A stretch of DNA of 64,000 bases from Burkholderia ubonensis subsp. mesacidophila (GTDB lineage: Bacteria > Pseudomonadota > Gammaproteobacteria > Burkholderiales > Burkholderiaceae): the NCBI RefSeq assembly GCF_002097715.1, contig NZ_CP020737.1:620001-684000 (forward strand), given 5' to 3'. Below, in pieces: positions 7,491 through 15,524 of this stretch. Under the pieces are notes generated by a model, which saw only the letters and a program-made list of their open reading frames with translations, was not told the DNA's origin and ran no database searches. Both the position numbers and the translations under genes were made by a program. The stretch's first letter is position 1. Each line of letters starts with the position of its first letter.

Positions 7491-10469
7491 ATGCAAACCA
7501 CCGACAACGCGACGTCCCAATTCGAGAGCGCGTCGAGCCGCCCTCTCGGCGGGACCGAACAAGGCGCGCAGGCGCTCGCGCCGCAGGCCACGTTCGCCGA
7601 CTACAAGGTGATCCGCCGTAACGGCAGCGTGGTGTCGTTCGAGCCTTCGAAGATCGCGATCGCGGTGACCAAGGCTTTCCTGGCCGTGAATGGCGGGCAG
7701 GGCGCGGCCTCGGCACGCGTGCGCGAACTGGTCGAGCAGCTGACGCACAACGTGGTGCGCGCGCTCGTGCGCAGCCGCCCGAACGGCGGCACGTTCCATA
7801 TCGAGGACATCCAGGACCAGGTCGAGCTCGCGCTGATGCGCGGCGGCGAGCACAACGTCGCGCGCGCGTACGTGCTGTACCGCGAGAAGCGTCACCTCGA
7901 GCGCCAGCACGCGGGCGAGGAAGCGCCGGCGGTCGAATCGAGCGGCGGCGCCATCAACGTCGTCGACAAAGGCGTGACCCGTCCGCTGGACCTGAACGCG
8001 CTGCGCGCGCTGATCGTGTCCGCGTGCGACGGCCTCGGCGCTGCGGTTAACCCTGACCCGATCGTCGCGGAGACGGTGAAGAACCTGTACGACGGCGTGC
8101 CGATGAGCCAGGTCTACGACTCGGCGATCCTGGCCGCGCGCACGATGATCGAGAAGGACCCGGCGTACAGCCAGGTCACGGCGCGCATCCTGCTGCACAC
8201 GATCCGCCGCGAGATCCTCGGCGAGGAAGTGGTCCAGGCCGAGATGTCGGCCCGCTACACGGAGTACTTCCCGCAGTTCCTGAAGCGCGGCGTCGACGCC
8301 GGGCTGCTCGACGACAAGCTGCTGCAGTTCGACCTGAAGCGCCTCGGCGACGCGCTCGACGCGAGCCGCGACCTGCAGTTCGGCTACCTCGGCCTGCAGA
8401 CGCTGTACGACCGCTACTTCCTGCACGTCGACGGCAGCCGCATCGAAATGCCGCAGGCGTTCTTCATGCGCGTCGCGATGGGTCTGTCGCTGAACGAGAT
8501 CGACCGCGAAGCGCGTGCGATCGAGTTCTACAACGTGCTGTCGAGCTTCGACTTCATGAGCTCGACGCCGACGCTGTTCAACTCGGGCACCCACCGCTCG
8601 CAGCTGTCGTCGTGCTACCTGACGACGGTCGCTGACGACCTGGACGGCATCTATGAGGCGCTGAAGGAAAACGCGCTGCTGTCGAAGTTCGCCGGCGGCC
8701 TCGGCAACGACTGGACCCGCGTGCGTGCGCTCGGCTCGCATATCAAGGGTACGAACGGCAAGTCGCAAGGTGTGGTTCCGTTCCTTAAGGTCGTCAACGA
8801 CACCGCAGTCGCGGTCAACCAGGGTGGCAAGCGCAAGGGCGCGGTCTGCGCGTACCTGGAGTCGTGGCACCTCGACATCGAGGAATTCCTGGAGCTGCGC
8901 AAGAACACCGGCGACGATCGCCGCCGCACGCACGACATGAACACGGCGAACTGGATTCCCGACCTGTTCATGAAGCGCGTGATGGAAGGCGCCGACTGGA
9001 CGCTGTTCTCGCCGTCGACCTGCCCGGACCTGCACGACAAGTTCGGCGCCGAGTTCGAGACGGCCTACACGGCTTACGAAGACAAGGTCGCCCGCGGCGA
9101 GATCAAGCTGTTCAAGAAGATCCCGGCGCAGCAGCTCTGGCGCAAGATGCTCGGCATGCTGTTCGAGACCGGCCACCCGTGGATCACGTTCAAGGATCCG
9201 TGCAACGTGCGCTCTCCGCAGCAGCACGTCGGCGTCGTCCACTCGTCGAACCTGTGCACGGAAATCACGCTGAACACCAGCGACACCGAGATCGCGGTCT
9301 GCAACCTGGGCTCGGTGAACCTGGTCGCCCACCTCGTGAAGCAGGCGGACGGCAGCTACGCGCTCGACCACGACAAGCTCAAGCGCACGGTCAGCGTCGC
9401 GATGCGCATGCTCGACAACGTGATCGACATCAACTACTACGCGGTGCCGAAGGCGCGTAACTCGAACCTGAAGCACCGTCCGGTCGGCATGGGCATCATG
9501 GGCTTCCAGGACTGCCTGCATCTGCTGCGCACGCCGTACGCGTCGCAAGCGGCGGTCGAGTTCGCCGACCGCTCGATGGAAGCGGTCTGCTACTACGCGT
9601 ACTACGCGTCGACCGAGCTGGCCGAGGAGCGCGGCCGCTACTCGAGCTACCGCGGCTCGCTGTGGGATCGCGGCATCCTCCCGCAGGACACGCTGAAGCT
9701 GCTGACGGAAGCCCGCGGTGGCTACGTCGAGGTCGACACGTCCGAGTCGCTCGACTGGTCGGAGCTGCGTTCGCGGATCGCCGCGCACGGCATGCGCAAC
9801 TCGAACTGCGTCGCGATCGCGCCGACGGCGACGATCTCGAACATCATCGGCGTGTCGGCATGCATCGAGCCGACCTTCCAGAACCTGTATGTGAAGTCGA
9901 ACCTGTCGGGCGAGTTCACGGTGGTCAACGAGTACCTGGTGCGCGACCTGAAGGAGCGCGGCCTGTGGGACGAGGTGATGGTCGCCGACCTGAAGTACTT
10001 CGACGGCATGCTGTCGCGCATCGACCGCGTTCCGGCCGACCTGCGCGCGATCTACGCGACCGCATTCGAGGTCGATCCGACGTGGCTGGTCGAGGCGGCG
10101 TCGCGCCGTCAGAAGTGGATCGACCAGGCGCAGTCGCTGAACATCTACATGGGCGGCGCATCGGGCAAGAAGCTCGACGAGGTCTACAAGCTCGCGTGGC
10201 TGCGCGGCCTGAAGACGACGTACTACCTGCGCACGATGGCGGCGACGCACGTCGAGAAGTCGACGGTCGCGCACGGCGCGCTGAACGCGGTGCCGACGAG
10301 CGGTGGTGCAGGTGGTGGCGCGCAGGGCGCGGCGGGCGGCTTCGGTGCAACGGGCGGCGAAGCGTCGTCGGCGGGCACGGTGAATGCGGCGCCGGTCGAG
10401 GCGGAAGGTCCGGTGTGCATGATGCGTCCGGGCGACCCGGGCTTCGACGAGTGCGAAGCGTGCCAGTAA
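7491..10469 (+). CDS. nrdA: class Ia ribonucleoside-diphosphate reductase, alpha subunit
   Basis: Catalytic subunit that reduces ribonucleoside diphosphates to deoxy forms, working with the NrdB radical subunit. The 992 residues show an ATP-cone at about 37-134 (YKVIRRNGSVVSFEPSKIA), a second cone-like module at about 155-245 (DKGVTRPLDLNALRALIVS), then the ten-stranded barrel with SSCYLTTVADDLDGI, CNLGSVNLVAHL and NSNCVAIAPTATISNI, and a flexible tail ending CMMRPGDPGFDECEACQ whose paired cysteines are re-reduced by thioredoxin or glutaredoxin. ATG 7491 is preferred over an in-frame TTG at 7485 because AGGAG lies 8 bases before it. Regulated by NrdR boxes. Confidence 0.96.
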   Translation: MQTTDNATSQFESASSRPLGGTEQGAQALAPQATFADYKVIRRNGSVVSFEPSKIAIAVTKAFLAVNGGQGAASARVRELVEQLTHNVVRALVRSRPNGGTFHIEDIQDQVELALMRGGEHNVARAYVLYREKRHLERQHAGEEAPAVESSGGAINVVDKGVTRPLDLNALRALIVSACDGLGAAVNPDPIVAETVKNLYDGVPMSQVYDSAILAARTMIEKDPAYSQVTARILLHTIRREILGEEVVQAEMSARYTEYFPQFLKRGVDAGLLDDKLLQFDLKRLGDALDASRDLQFGYLGLQTLYDRYFLHVDGSRIEMPQAFFMRVAMGLSLNEIDREARAIEFYNVLSSFDFMSSTPTLFNSGTHRSQLSSCYLTTVADDLDGIYEALKENALLSKFAGGLGNDWTRVRALGSHIKGTNGKSQGVVPFLKVVNDTAVAVNQGGKRKGAVCAYLESWHLDIEEFLELRKNTGDDRRRTHDMNTANWIPDLFMKRVMEGADWTLFSPSTCPDLHDKFGAEFETAYTAYEDKVARGEIKLFKKIPAQQLWRKMLGMLFETGHPWITFKDPCNVRSPQQHVGVVHSSNLCTEITLNTSDTEIAVCNLGSVNLVAHLVKQADGSYALDHDKLKRTVSVAMRMLDNVIDINYYAVPKARNSNLKHRPVGMGIMGFQDCLHLLRTPYASQAAVEFADRSMEAVCYYAYYASTELAEERGRYSSYRGSLWDRGILPQDTLKLLTEARGGYVEVDTSESLDWSELRSRIAAHGMRNSNCVAIAPTATISNIIGVSACIEPTFQNLYVKSNLSGEFTVVNEYLVRDLKERGLWDEVMVADLKYFDGMLSRIDRVPADLRAIYATAFEVDPTWLVEAASRRQKWIDQAQSLNIYMGGASGKKLDEVYKLAWLRGLKTTYYLRTMAATHVEKSTVAHGALNAVPTSGGAGGGAQGAAGGFGATGGEASSAGTVNAAPVEAEGPVCMMRPGDPGFDECEACQ

Positions 10470-10832
10470 CGCGGCGCGACTGACTCGGCAAGGCCCCGGG
10501 CGGCGCGCACGGCAACCGATAAAGGTTGAAGTGCGCGCCGCTCTCTACTAAAAAAATGATAAGGAATCTGTAACGCGGCAAGCGCGTTGCAGGCAGTGAC
10601 AAGCGATCGAAGCAGCCCCGACGGCGTCACGTTTCGATCGGCGTTCGATGCGTCGAGCGCACCTCGCGATACATGTGCGACACACGTCGCGCGCTGCATG
10701 AACGACGATGCGTTGCTCAAAGTGTTGTATCGAGGTCGCAACGCGAATCGAAAAAGGGAATTTTCGTGAGCGAACCCTTTTATCGCTCAGGAAAAGATGG
10801 TACAAACCGTTCTAAATTGATGGTGAGAATTT
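10470..10832 (+). other. nrdA-nrdB intergenic region with two hairpins
   Basis: 363 bases without a gene. An 11-bp stem (10500-10510 with 10531-10541) holds an inner CAACC/GGTTG stem but is followed by CTCTACTAAAAAAA, not a T-run, so it is not a standard terminator. A second inverted repeat, TGAGCGA (10767-10773) with TCGCTCA (10783-10789), lies 44 bases before nrdB. No second pair of NrdR boxes is visible, so nrdB is probably read through from nrdA or from an unrecognised promoter. Confidence 0.5.
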
Positions 10833-12044
10833 ATGCTCAACTGGGATGACGAGAAGACTGCCGTAACTCCCGCGAGCGGAGCGCAGCAGAACGCGATGCG
10901 CACCCCCGCAGGAATGGCTGTCGGAATGCAGGCCGCAGCGCCTGCCGCCCAACAGGCTCGTGACATTTTCGAAGGCGATCTCGCGGTCGCACCGCACGCA
11001 CCGGCGGCACCCGCTGCTGGTTCGGAAGCGCGCGTGAATGTCGCCGACAAGCGCATCATCAACGGCCAGACTGACGTCAATCAGCTGGTGCCGTTCAAGT
11101 ACAAGTGGGCGTGGGAAAAGTATCTGGCCGGTTGCGCGAACCACTGGATGCCGCAGGAAATCAACATGTCCCGCGACATCGCTCTGTGGAAGGATCCGAA
11201 CGGGCTGACCGAGGACGAGCGCCGCATCGTCAAGCGCAACCTCGGCTTCTTCGTGACGGCCGACTCGCTCGCGGCGAACAACATCGTGCTCGGCACGTAC
11301 CGCCACATCACGGCGCCGGAGTGCCGGCAGTTCCTGCTGCGCCAGGCGTTCGAAGAGGCGATCCACACGCACGCGTATCAATATATTGTCGAATCGCTCG
11401 GTCTCGACGAAGGCGAGATCTTCAACGCGTATCACGAAGTCGCGTCGATCCGTGCGAAGGACGAATTCCTGATCCCGTTCATCCATACGCTGACGGACCC
11501 GGCCTTCAAGACCGGCACGCTCGAGGCGGATCAGAAGCTGCTGAAGTCGCTGATCGTGTTTGCCTGCATCATGGAAGGCCTGTTCTTCTATGTCGGGTTC
11601 ACGCAGATCCTCGCGCTCGGCCGCCAGAACAAGATGACGGGTGCTGCAGAGCAATATCAGTACATCCTGCGCGACGAGTCGATGCACTGCAACTTCGGCA
11701 TCGACCTGATCAACCAGATCAAGCTCGAGAATCCGCATCTCTGGACCGCGGAATTCCGTGCGGATATCCGCGAGCTGTTCAAGCAGGCTGTCGATCTCGA
11801 ATACCGTTACGCCGAAGACACGATGCCGCGCGGCGTGCTGGGTCTGAACGCGTCGATGTTCAAGAGCTATCTGCGCTTCATCTGCAACCGCCGTTGCCAG
11901 CAGATCGGCCTCGACCCGCTGTATCCGAACGAGGAAAACCCGTTCCCGTGGATGAGCGAGATGATCGACCTGAAGAAGGAACGCAACTTCTTCGAGACGC
12001 GTGTGATCGAGTATCAGACGGGGGGCGCGCTGTCCTGGGAATGA
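10833..12044 (+). CDS. nrdB: class Ia ribonucleoside-diphosphate reductase, beta subunit
   Basis: Small subunit (403 residues) that carries the di-iron site and tyrosyl radical passed to NrdA. Ligand motifs of the ferritin-like fold are visible: [20 protein letters not shown] in the middle, and [20 protein letters not shown] further on (Glu/His ligands). The N-terminal 70 residues are Ala-rich and variable, followed by [21 protein letters not shown], where similarity starts. The last residues ([10 protein letters not shown]) form the conserved tail that docks to NrdA. ATG 10833 is preceded by GGTGAG. Confidence 0.96.
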   Translation: MLNWDDEKTAVTPASGAQQNAMRTPAGMAVGMQAAAPAAQQARDIFEGDLAVAPHAPAAPAAGSEARVNVADKRIINGQTDVNQLVPFKYKWAWEKYLAGCANHWMPQEINMSRDIALWKDPNGLTEDERRIVKRNLGFFVTADSLAANNIVLGTYRHITAPECRQFLLRQAFEEAIHTHAYQYIVESLGLDEGEIFNAYHEVASIRAKDEFLIPFIHTLTDPAFKTGTLEADQKLLKSLIVFACIMEGLFFYVGFTQILALGRQNKMTGAAEQYQYILRDESMHCNFGIDLINQIKLENPHLWTAEFRADIRELFKQAVDLEYRYAEDTMPRGVLGLNASMFKSYLRFICNRRCQQIGLDPLYPNEENPFPWMSEMIDLKKERNFFETRVIEYQTGGALSWE

Positions 12045-12482
12045 CCCGCAGCAGCGACCACGTCACGACGATGAGAAGCCGGCCGCCGCACGGCGCCGGC
12101 GCAAGGTTTAGGAGCAAGAACGCCTGATGCAAAGCACGCCCGGTGCCTTAACGGCCCAACGACACGACAGGCACTTTGCGAACCCTTCAGTGGGATGGGC
12201 AAACTTCCCTCCGGAAAAAGCGGACAGCCGTGTGGCGGTCCGCTTGATCAAGCGATCTGGGGTGGCGGCGCGAGGCGCGCCGGCCACCGACTTGATTTGG
12301 CGCGCGAGGCCCGATGGTCACGCGCGCCATACCGTATTCATTAGCGTAAGCGTGTGGTATCCGCGTACGCCGATGAATAGCCCGCTTCGAAGCGCACGTC
12401 CTGAACAGCGTCCGCGGGAAGCGGGTTTTGACGAAGGGTGTAGTTTGAACTGACTCTCATCTGAACCTGAAGGAGAAAAAAC
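12045..12482. other. intergenic region between nrdB and the H1-like gene
   Basis: 438 bases without a convincing gene. An inverted repeat AAGCGGAC...GTCCGCTT (12218-12245) with an inner GCC/GGC stem may end the nrdB transcript, though no T-run follows. I could not identify the promoter of the H1-like gene; its ribosome site AAGGAG lies just before 12483. Confidence 0.4.
12218..12245 (+). terminator. hairpin downstream of nrdB
   Basis: AAGCGGAC pairs with GTCCGCTT around a GCC-GTGT-GGC inner hairpin. The A-run before it (GGAAAAAG) would give a T-run on the minus strand rather than the plus strand, so its role as a plus-strand terminator is doubtful. Confidence 0.4.
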
Positions 12483-13217
12483 ATGGCTACCGCCAAGAAG
12501 AAACCGGCTGCGAAAAAGGCAGTTGCGAAGAAGACCGTTGTAAAGAAGGCTGCTGCGCCGGCGAAGAAGGCTGCTGCAGTGAAGAAGGTTGCTGCGAAAA
12601 AGGTCGCGGTGAAGAAGGTTGCTGCGAAGAAGGCGGCACCGGCAAAGAAGGCAGCAGCGAAGAAGGTTGCTGCGAAGAAGGTCGCAGTGAAGAAGGTCGC
12701 TGCGAAGAAGGCGGCACCGGCGAAGAAGGCAGCAGCGAAGAAGGTTGCTGCGAAGAAGGTCGCGGTGAAGAAGGTTGCTGCTAAGAAGGCGGCGCCGGCG
12801 AAGAAGGCAGCAGCGAAGAAGGTTGCTGCGAAAAAGGTTGCAGTGAAGAAGGTCGCTGCGAAGAAGGCAGCACCGGCGAAGAAGGCCGCTGCGAAGAAGG
12901 CTGCACCGGCGAAGAAGGCCGCTGCGAAGACGGCGGCGCCGGCGAAGAAGGCTGCTGCTAAGAAGGCAGCGCCCGCCAAGAAGGCTGCCCCCGCGAAGGC
13001 GGCCGCAGCTCCGAAGGCGGCTGCAGCTCCGAAGGCAGCCGCAGCTCCGAAGGCAGCCGCAGCTCCGAAGAAGGCTGCCGCTCCGAAGAAGGCTGTCGTG
13101 AAGAAGGCCGCACCGGCTACGACCGCGTCGACGGCATCGGTTGCACCGGCATCGGGCGTGAAGACCGCGCTCAACCCGGCAGCAGCATGGCCGTTCCCGA
13201 CCGGCAGCCGTCCGTAA
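12483..13217 (+). CDS. histone H1-like lysine/alanine-rich DNA-binding protein
   Basis: A 244-residue, highly basic low-complexity protein of the bacterial H1-like (HctB/AlgP-like) type that is expected to coat or compact DNA. It consists of KKxAA/PAKK repeats: four copies of a 26-residue unit at residues 34-137, then shorter PAKKAAAK units, then KAAAAP units at about 172-195, and a non-repetitive tail KTALNPAAAWPFPTGSRP that is conserved in Burkholderia homologues as I recall them. Start ATG 12483 has AAGGAG upstream. Repeat number is expected to vary between strains. A strong terminator follows at 13286. Confidence 0.9.
   Translation: MATAKKKPAAKKAVAKKTVVKKAAAPAKKAAAVKKVAAKKVAVKKVAAKKAAPAKKAAAKKVAAKKVAVKKVAAKKAAPAKKAAAKKVAAKKVAVKKVAAKKAAPAKKAAAKKVAAKKVAVKKVAAKKAAPAKKAAAKKAAPAKKAAAKTAAPAKKAAAKKAAPAKKAAPAKAAAAPKAAAAPKAAAAPKAAAAPKKAAAPKKAVVKKAAPATTASTASVAPASGVKTALNPAAAWPFPTGSRP
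12582..12893 (+). repeat. 78-bp coding tandem repeat, four copies
   Basis: Four consecutive in-frame units encode the same 26 residues (KKVAAKKVAVKKVAAKKAAP followed by AKKAAA). The copies differ only at synonymous positions, which points to recent duplication with purifying selection on the protein. Confidence 0.9.
12996..13067 (+). repeat. 18-bp coding tandem repeat, four copies
   Basis: Unit AAGGCAGCCGCAGCTCCG (KAAAAP) repeated four times with third-base differences, within the C-terminal part of the H1-like gene. Confidence 0.85.
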
Positions 13218-13262
13218 TCGCGGATCGCTTTGCCACTCGGACACTCATGCAGTGTCCGCGGG

Positions 13263-13280
13263 TTGAGTAGCGCTACTCAA
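13263..13280. promoter_or_regulatory. perfect 18-bp palindrome
   Basis: TTGAGTAGCGCTACTCAA is a perfect palindrome with no spacer, 46 bases after the H1-like gene and 6 bases before the terminator stem. It could be a protein-binding site or part of the terminator RNA structure. Confidence 0.5.
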
Positions 13281-13285
13281 TCAGT

Positions 13286-13319
13286 CCCGCCACCTGGCCC
13301 AGGTGGCGGGATTTTTTTT
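13286..13319 (+). terminator. intrinsic terminator of the H1-like gene
   Basis: An 11-bp perfect stem (CCCGCCACCTG at 13286-13296 with CAGGTGGCGGG at 13300-13310, 3-base loop) followed by A and eight T. Confidence 0.93.
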
Positions 13320-13420
13320 GCCCGCGCGCGGCAGCCCGGGACGTACGGGCGAAAAAAAACGCATGCGCAGCTTCGCGCATGCGTTCGACCGCGGCTTGCG
13401 CCGCGTGCTGAGGATACCGG

Positions 13421-13894
13421 TTAGTGCGTGACACGCGTGACGCCGCCGCTCGACAGCAGCCGCACGCGTTCGCCGGCGCGGAACGCCTCGCCGCTCGCCG
13501 CTTGCGTGATCGAGCGCAGGTCGCCGTTGTCGAGGCGCACGGTGATTTCCACACCGTTCGCGGTGCTGAGGTTTTCGCCGATCGCATTGCCTGCGACCGC
13601 GCCGGCGAGGCCGCCTGCGATCGCGGTGATGATCGAGCCCTTGCCGCCGCCGATCGCGCTGCCGGCGACCGCGCCGAGTGCGCCGCCGCCGAGCGTGCCG
13701 ATCGCGCTGCCGCCGCCGTCGGACTGGATGCGAACCGCGCGGACGCTTTCGACCGTGCCCATGCGGACGGTCTGTTCGCGCTGCGCCTGGCCGACGCTAT
13801 AGACGTCGGCCGAGCCCGGCGGCGTGAAGCAGCCGGCCAGCGTCAGCGTGGCGGCCAGCATGGCCCCGAGCGTGAGGGTGTTCTTCGTCAACAT
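13421..13894 (-). CDS. glycine-zipper outer membrane lipoprotein (SlyB/17-kDa antigen-like)
   Basis: A 157-residue lipoprotein. The signal peptide MLTKNTLTLGAMLAATLTLAGC ends in the lipobox LAGC with the lipidated Cys at 22. A glycine-zipper 2TM segment follows at about 60-108 (AIGTLGGGALGAVAGSAIGG and AIAGGLAGAVAGNAIGE), then a C-terminal beta-rich part. This is the Rickettsia 17-kDa antigen/SlyB family of outer-membrane lipoproteins, linked in other bacteria to envelope integrity. It is 19 bases downstream of the PfkB kinase gene on the same strand and may share its transcript. Confidence 0.9.
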   Translation of the reverse strand: MLTKNTLTLGAMLAATLTLAGCFTPPGSADVYSVGQAQREQTVRMGTVESVRAVRIQSDGGGSAIGTLGGGALGAVAGSAIGGGKGSIITAIAGGLAGAVAGNAIGENLSTANGVEITVRLDNGDLRSITQAASGEAFRAGERVRLLSSGGVTRVTH

Positions 13895-13913
13895 TGTTGC
13901 TCTCCCACAAAAT

Positions 13914-14852
13914 TCATTTGAGACTGTAGCCGAATGCAGTCTCGAAGCGTGTGTCGATTTCGGCGCGGGTCAGCGAGTAGGATTGCGGCCCCTGGTGGGC
14001 GATCTTGATCGAGCCCATCAGGCTGGCCAGGCGCCCCGTGGTTGCCCAGTCGAGGCCCTTTTCGATGCCGTACAGCAGACCGCCCCGGAAGGCGTCGCCA
14101 CAGCCCGTCGGATCGGCGATACGCTCGGCCGGCACGACGGGGATCTGCTCCACGCCCTGCTTATGGCGGATTGTCGCGCCATGCTCGCCGCGCGTGATGA
14201 CGAGCGCGTCGACCCGGCTGGCGATTTCGTCTTCGGACCATCCCGTCTTGTCGCTCACCAGCTTGGCCTCGTAGTCGTTGACCGCAACGTAGGTCGCAAG
14301 TTCAATGCTGCGACGCAGCGTCGCGCCGTCGAACAGCGGCAGGCCCTGGCCCGGGTCGAACACGAACGGCACGCCGGCCTTCGCGAGCTCTTCCGTATGC
14401 TGCACCATCCCGTCGAAGCCGTCCGGGCCGACGATCGCCAGCGTGATGTCCTGCGCGTCGCCCACGTGGTTCAGGTGCGACTGCATCATCGCGCCCGGGT
14501 GAAACGCCGCGATCTGGTTGTTGTCGAGATCGGTCGTGATCATCGCGTGCGCCGAGTGCATGTCGGGCAGCACGCGAACGTGGTCGCGGCGCATGCCGAG
14601 CCGGTCGAGCCGCTCGAGATACGGTTGCGCGTCGAGCGCGCCGAGCGTGCCCATCATCCGTGCGTCGCCGCCGAGCAGATGCAGCGCATAGGCGATGTTG
14701 CCCGCGCAGCCGCCGAATTCGCGACGCATCGTCGGCACGAGGAAGCTCAGGTTGATGAGGTGCACCTGGTCGGGCAGGATGTGCTCGCGGAACCGCCCTT
14801 CAAAGGTCATGATGGAGTCGTAGGCGATCGAGCCGCAAATCAGCGTAGCCAA
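13914..14852 (-). CDS. PfkB-family carbohydrate/nucleoside kinase
   Basis: A 312-residue ribokinase-family kinase. The family signatures are present: N-terminal GGCAGNIAYALHLLGG near 47-62 and the anion-hole motif DPTGCGDAFRGGLLYG near 250-265, with the catalytic Asp in GCGDAF. Length and sequence resemble bacterial adenosine-kinase-like enzymes; I recall a Burkholderia thailandensis homologue studied as a nucleoside kinase acting on inosine/adenosine, so purine nucleoside salvage is the most likely role. Substrate cannot be fixed from sequence. Start ATG gives MATLICGSIAYDS. Confidence 0.82.
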   Translation of the reverse strand: MATLICGSIAYDSIMTFEGRFREHILPDQVHLINLSFLVPTMRREFGGCAGNIAYALHLLGGDARMMGTLGALDAQPYLERLDRLGMRRDHVRVLPDMHSAHAMITTDLDNNQIAAFHPGAMMQSHLNHVGDAQDITLAIVGPDGFDGMVQHTEELAKAGVPFVFDPGQGLPLFDGATLRRSIELATYVAVNDYEAKLVSDKTGWSEDEIASRVDALVITRGEHGATIRHKQGVEQIPVVPAERIADPTGCGDAFRGGLLYGIEKGLDWATTGRLASLMGSIKIAHQGPQSYSLTRAEIDTRFETAFGYSLK

Positions 14853-14891
14853 GGTGTGCGTTCCTGTAGAAATGAGGGACCCTGCGTGAAA

Positions 14892-14916
14892 GCGCCGCGC
14901 GAAAAGGGCGCGGCGC
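14892..14916 (-). terminator. hairpin downstream of tpx
   Basis: A 9-bp perfect GC stem (14892-14900 with 14908-14916, loop GAAAAGG). On the minus strand it is followed by only TTTC, so termination of tpx is possible but weak. Confidence 0.45.
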
Positions 14917-14940
14917 GACAGGGGGGAGCGGGAAAACGGC

Positions 14941-15444
14941 TTACTTCAGTGCAGCGAGCGCAGCGTCGTAGTTCGGCTCGTCCTTGATCTCGCCGACGAG
15001 CTGCGCGTGGATCACCTTGTCCTGCGCGTCGAGCACGACGACGGCGCGCGCGGTCAGGCCGTTCAGCGGGCCGCTCGTCACGTCGACGCCGTACGCGTTC
15101 GCGAATGCGCGGCCGGTGCGGAACGTCGATGCGGTCAGCACGTTAGCGAGGCCTTCGGTCGTGCAGAAGCGCGTCGCCGCGAACGGCAGGTCAGCCGACA
15201 CGACGATCACGACGGTGTTGTCGAGCGACGATGCGGCTTCGTTGAACTTGCGGGTCGACGTCGCGCAGGTCGGGGTGTCGAGGCTCGGCACGATGTTCAG
15301 CACCTTGCGCTTGCCGGCGAAGCTGGCGAGCGACAGGTCGTTGAGATCCTTGCCGACCAGCGAGAAGTCGGGGGCTTGCGAACCGGCGGACGGGAACGTG
15401 CCGGCGATGTCGATCGGGTTGCCACCCAGCGTAACTTTGCTCAT
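14941..15444 (-). CDS. tpx: thiol peroxidase Tpx
   Basis: Atypical 2-Cys peroxiredoxin that reduces lipid and hydrogen peroxides using thioredoxin. The 167 residues carry the peroxidatic Cys60 in [14 protein letters not shown] and the resolving Cys94 in [10 protein letters not shown], the spacing seen in E. coli Tpx. The ATG at 15444 ([15 protein letters not shown]) matches the family N-terminus; the frame is open further upstream but without family similarity. It is 80 bases after the DUF3426 gene, so its own promoter is likely. Confidence 0.96.
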   Translation of the reverse strand: MSKVTLGGNPIDIAGTFPSAGSQAPDFSLVGKDLNDLSLASFAGKRKVLNIVPSLDTPTCATSTRKFNEAASSLDNTVVIVVSADLPFAATRFCTTEGLANVLTASTFRTGRAFANAYGVDVTSGPLNGLTARAVVVLDAQDKVIHAQLVGEIKDEPNYDAALAALK

Positions 15445-15524
15445 GTTCGTGCTCCGAAGTAGCGCGTCGTCAGGACGCGCGGGTTGAAACTTGAAACAGG
15501 CGCGCATCGGCGCGCCGCGGGGCG

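Noticed and set aside
7410..10274. 954-codon minus-strand frame opposite nrdA
   Set aside because: Antisense shadow of nrdA, no motif and no start signals.
10500..10541. Hairpin after nrdA as intrinsic terminator
   Set aside because: Stem is strong but followed by A-rich, not T-rich, DNA on the plus strand, and no minus-strand gene ends there.
10470..10832. Second pair of NrdR boxes for nrdB
   Set aside because: I looked for CACTA/TAGTG-type palindromes at about 31-bp spacing and found none.
12582..12893. 78-bp repeats as a CRISPR array
   Set aside because: Contiguous repeats without spacers, in frame and coding for Lys/Ala repeats; no cas genes.
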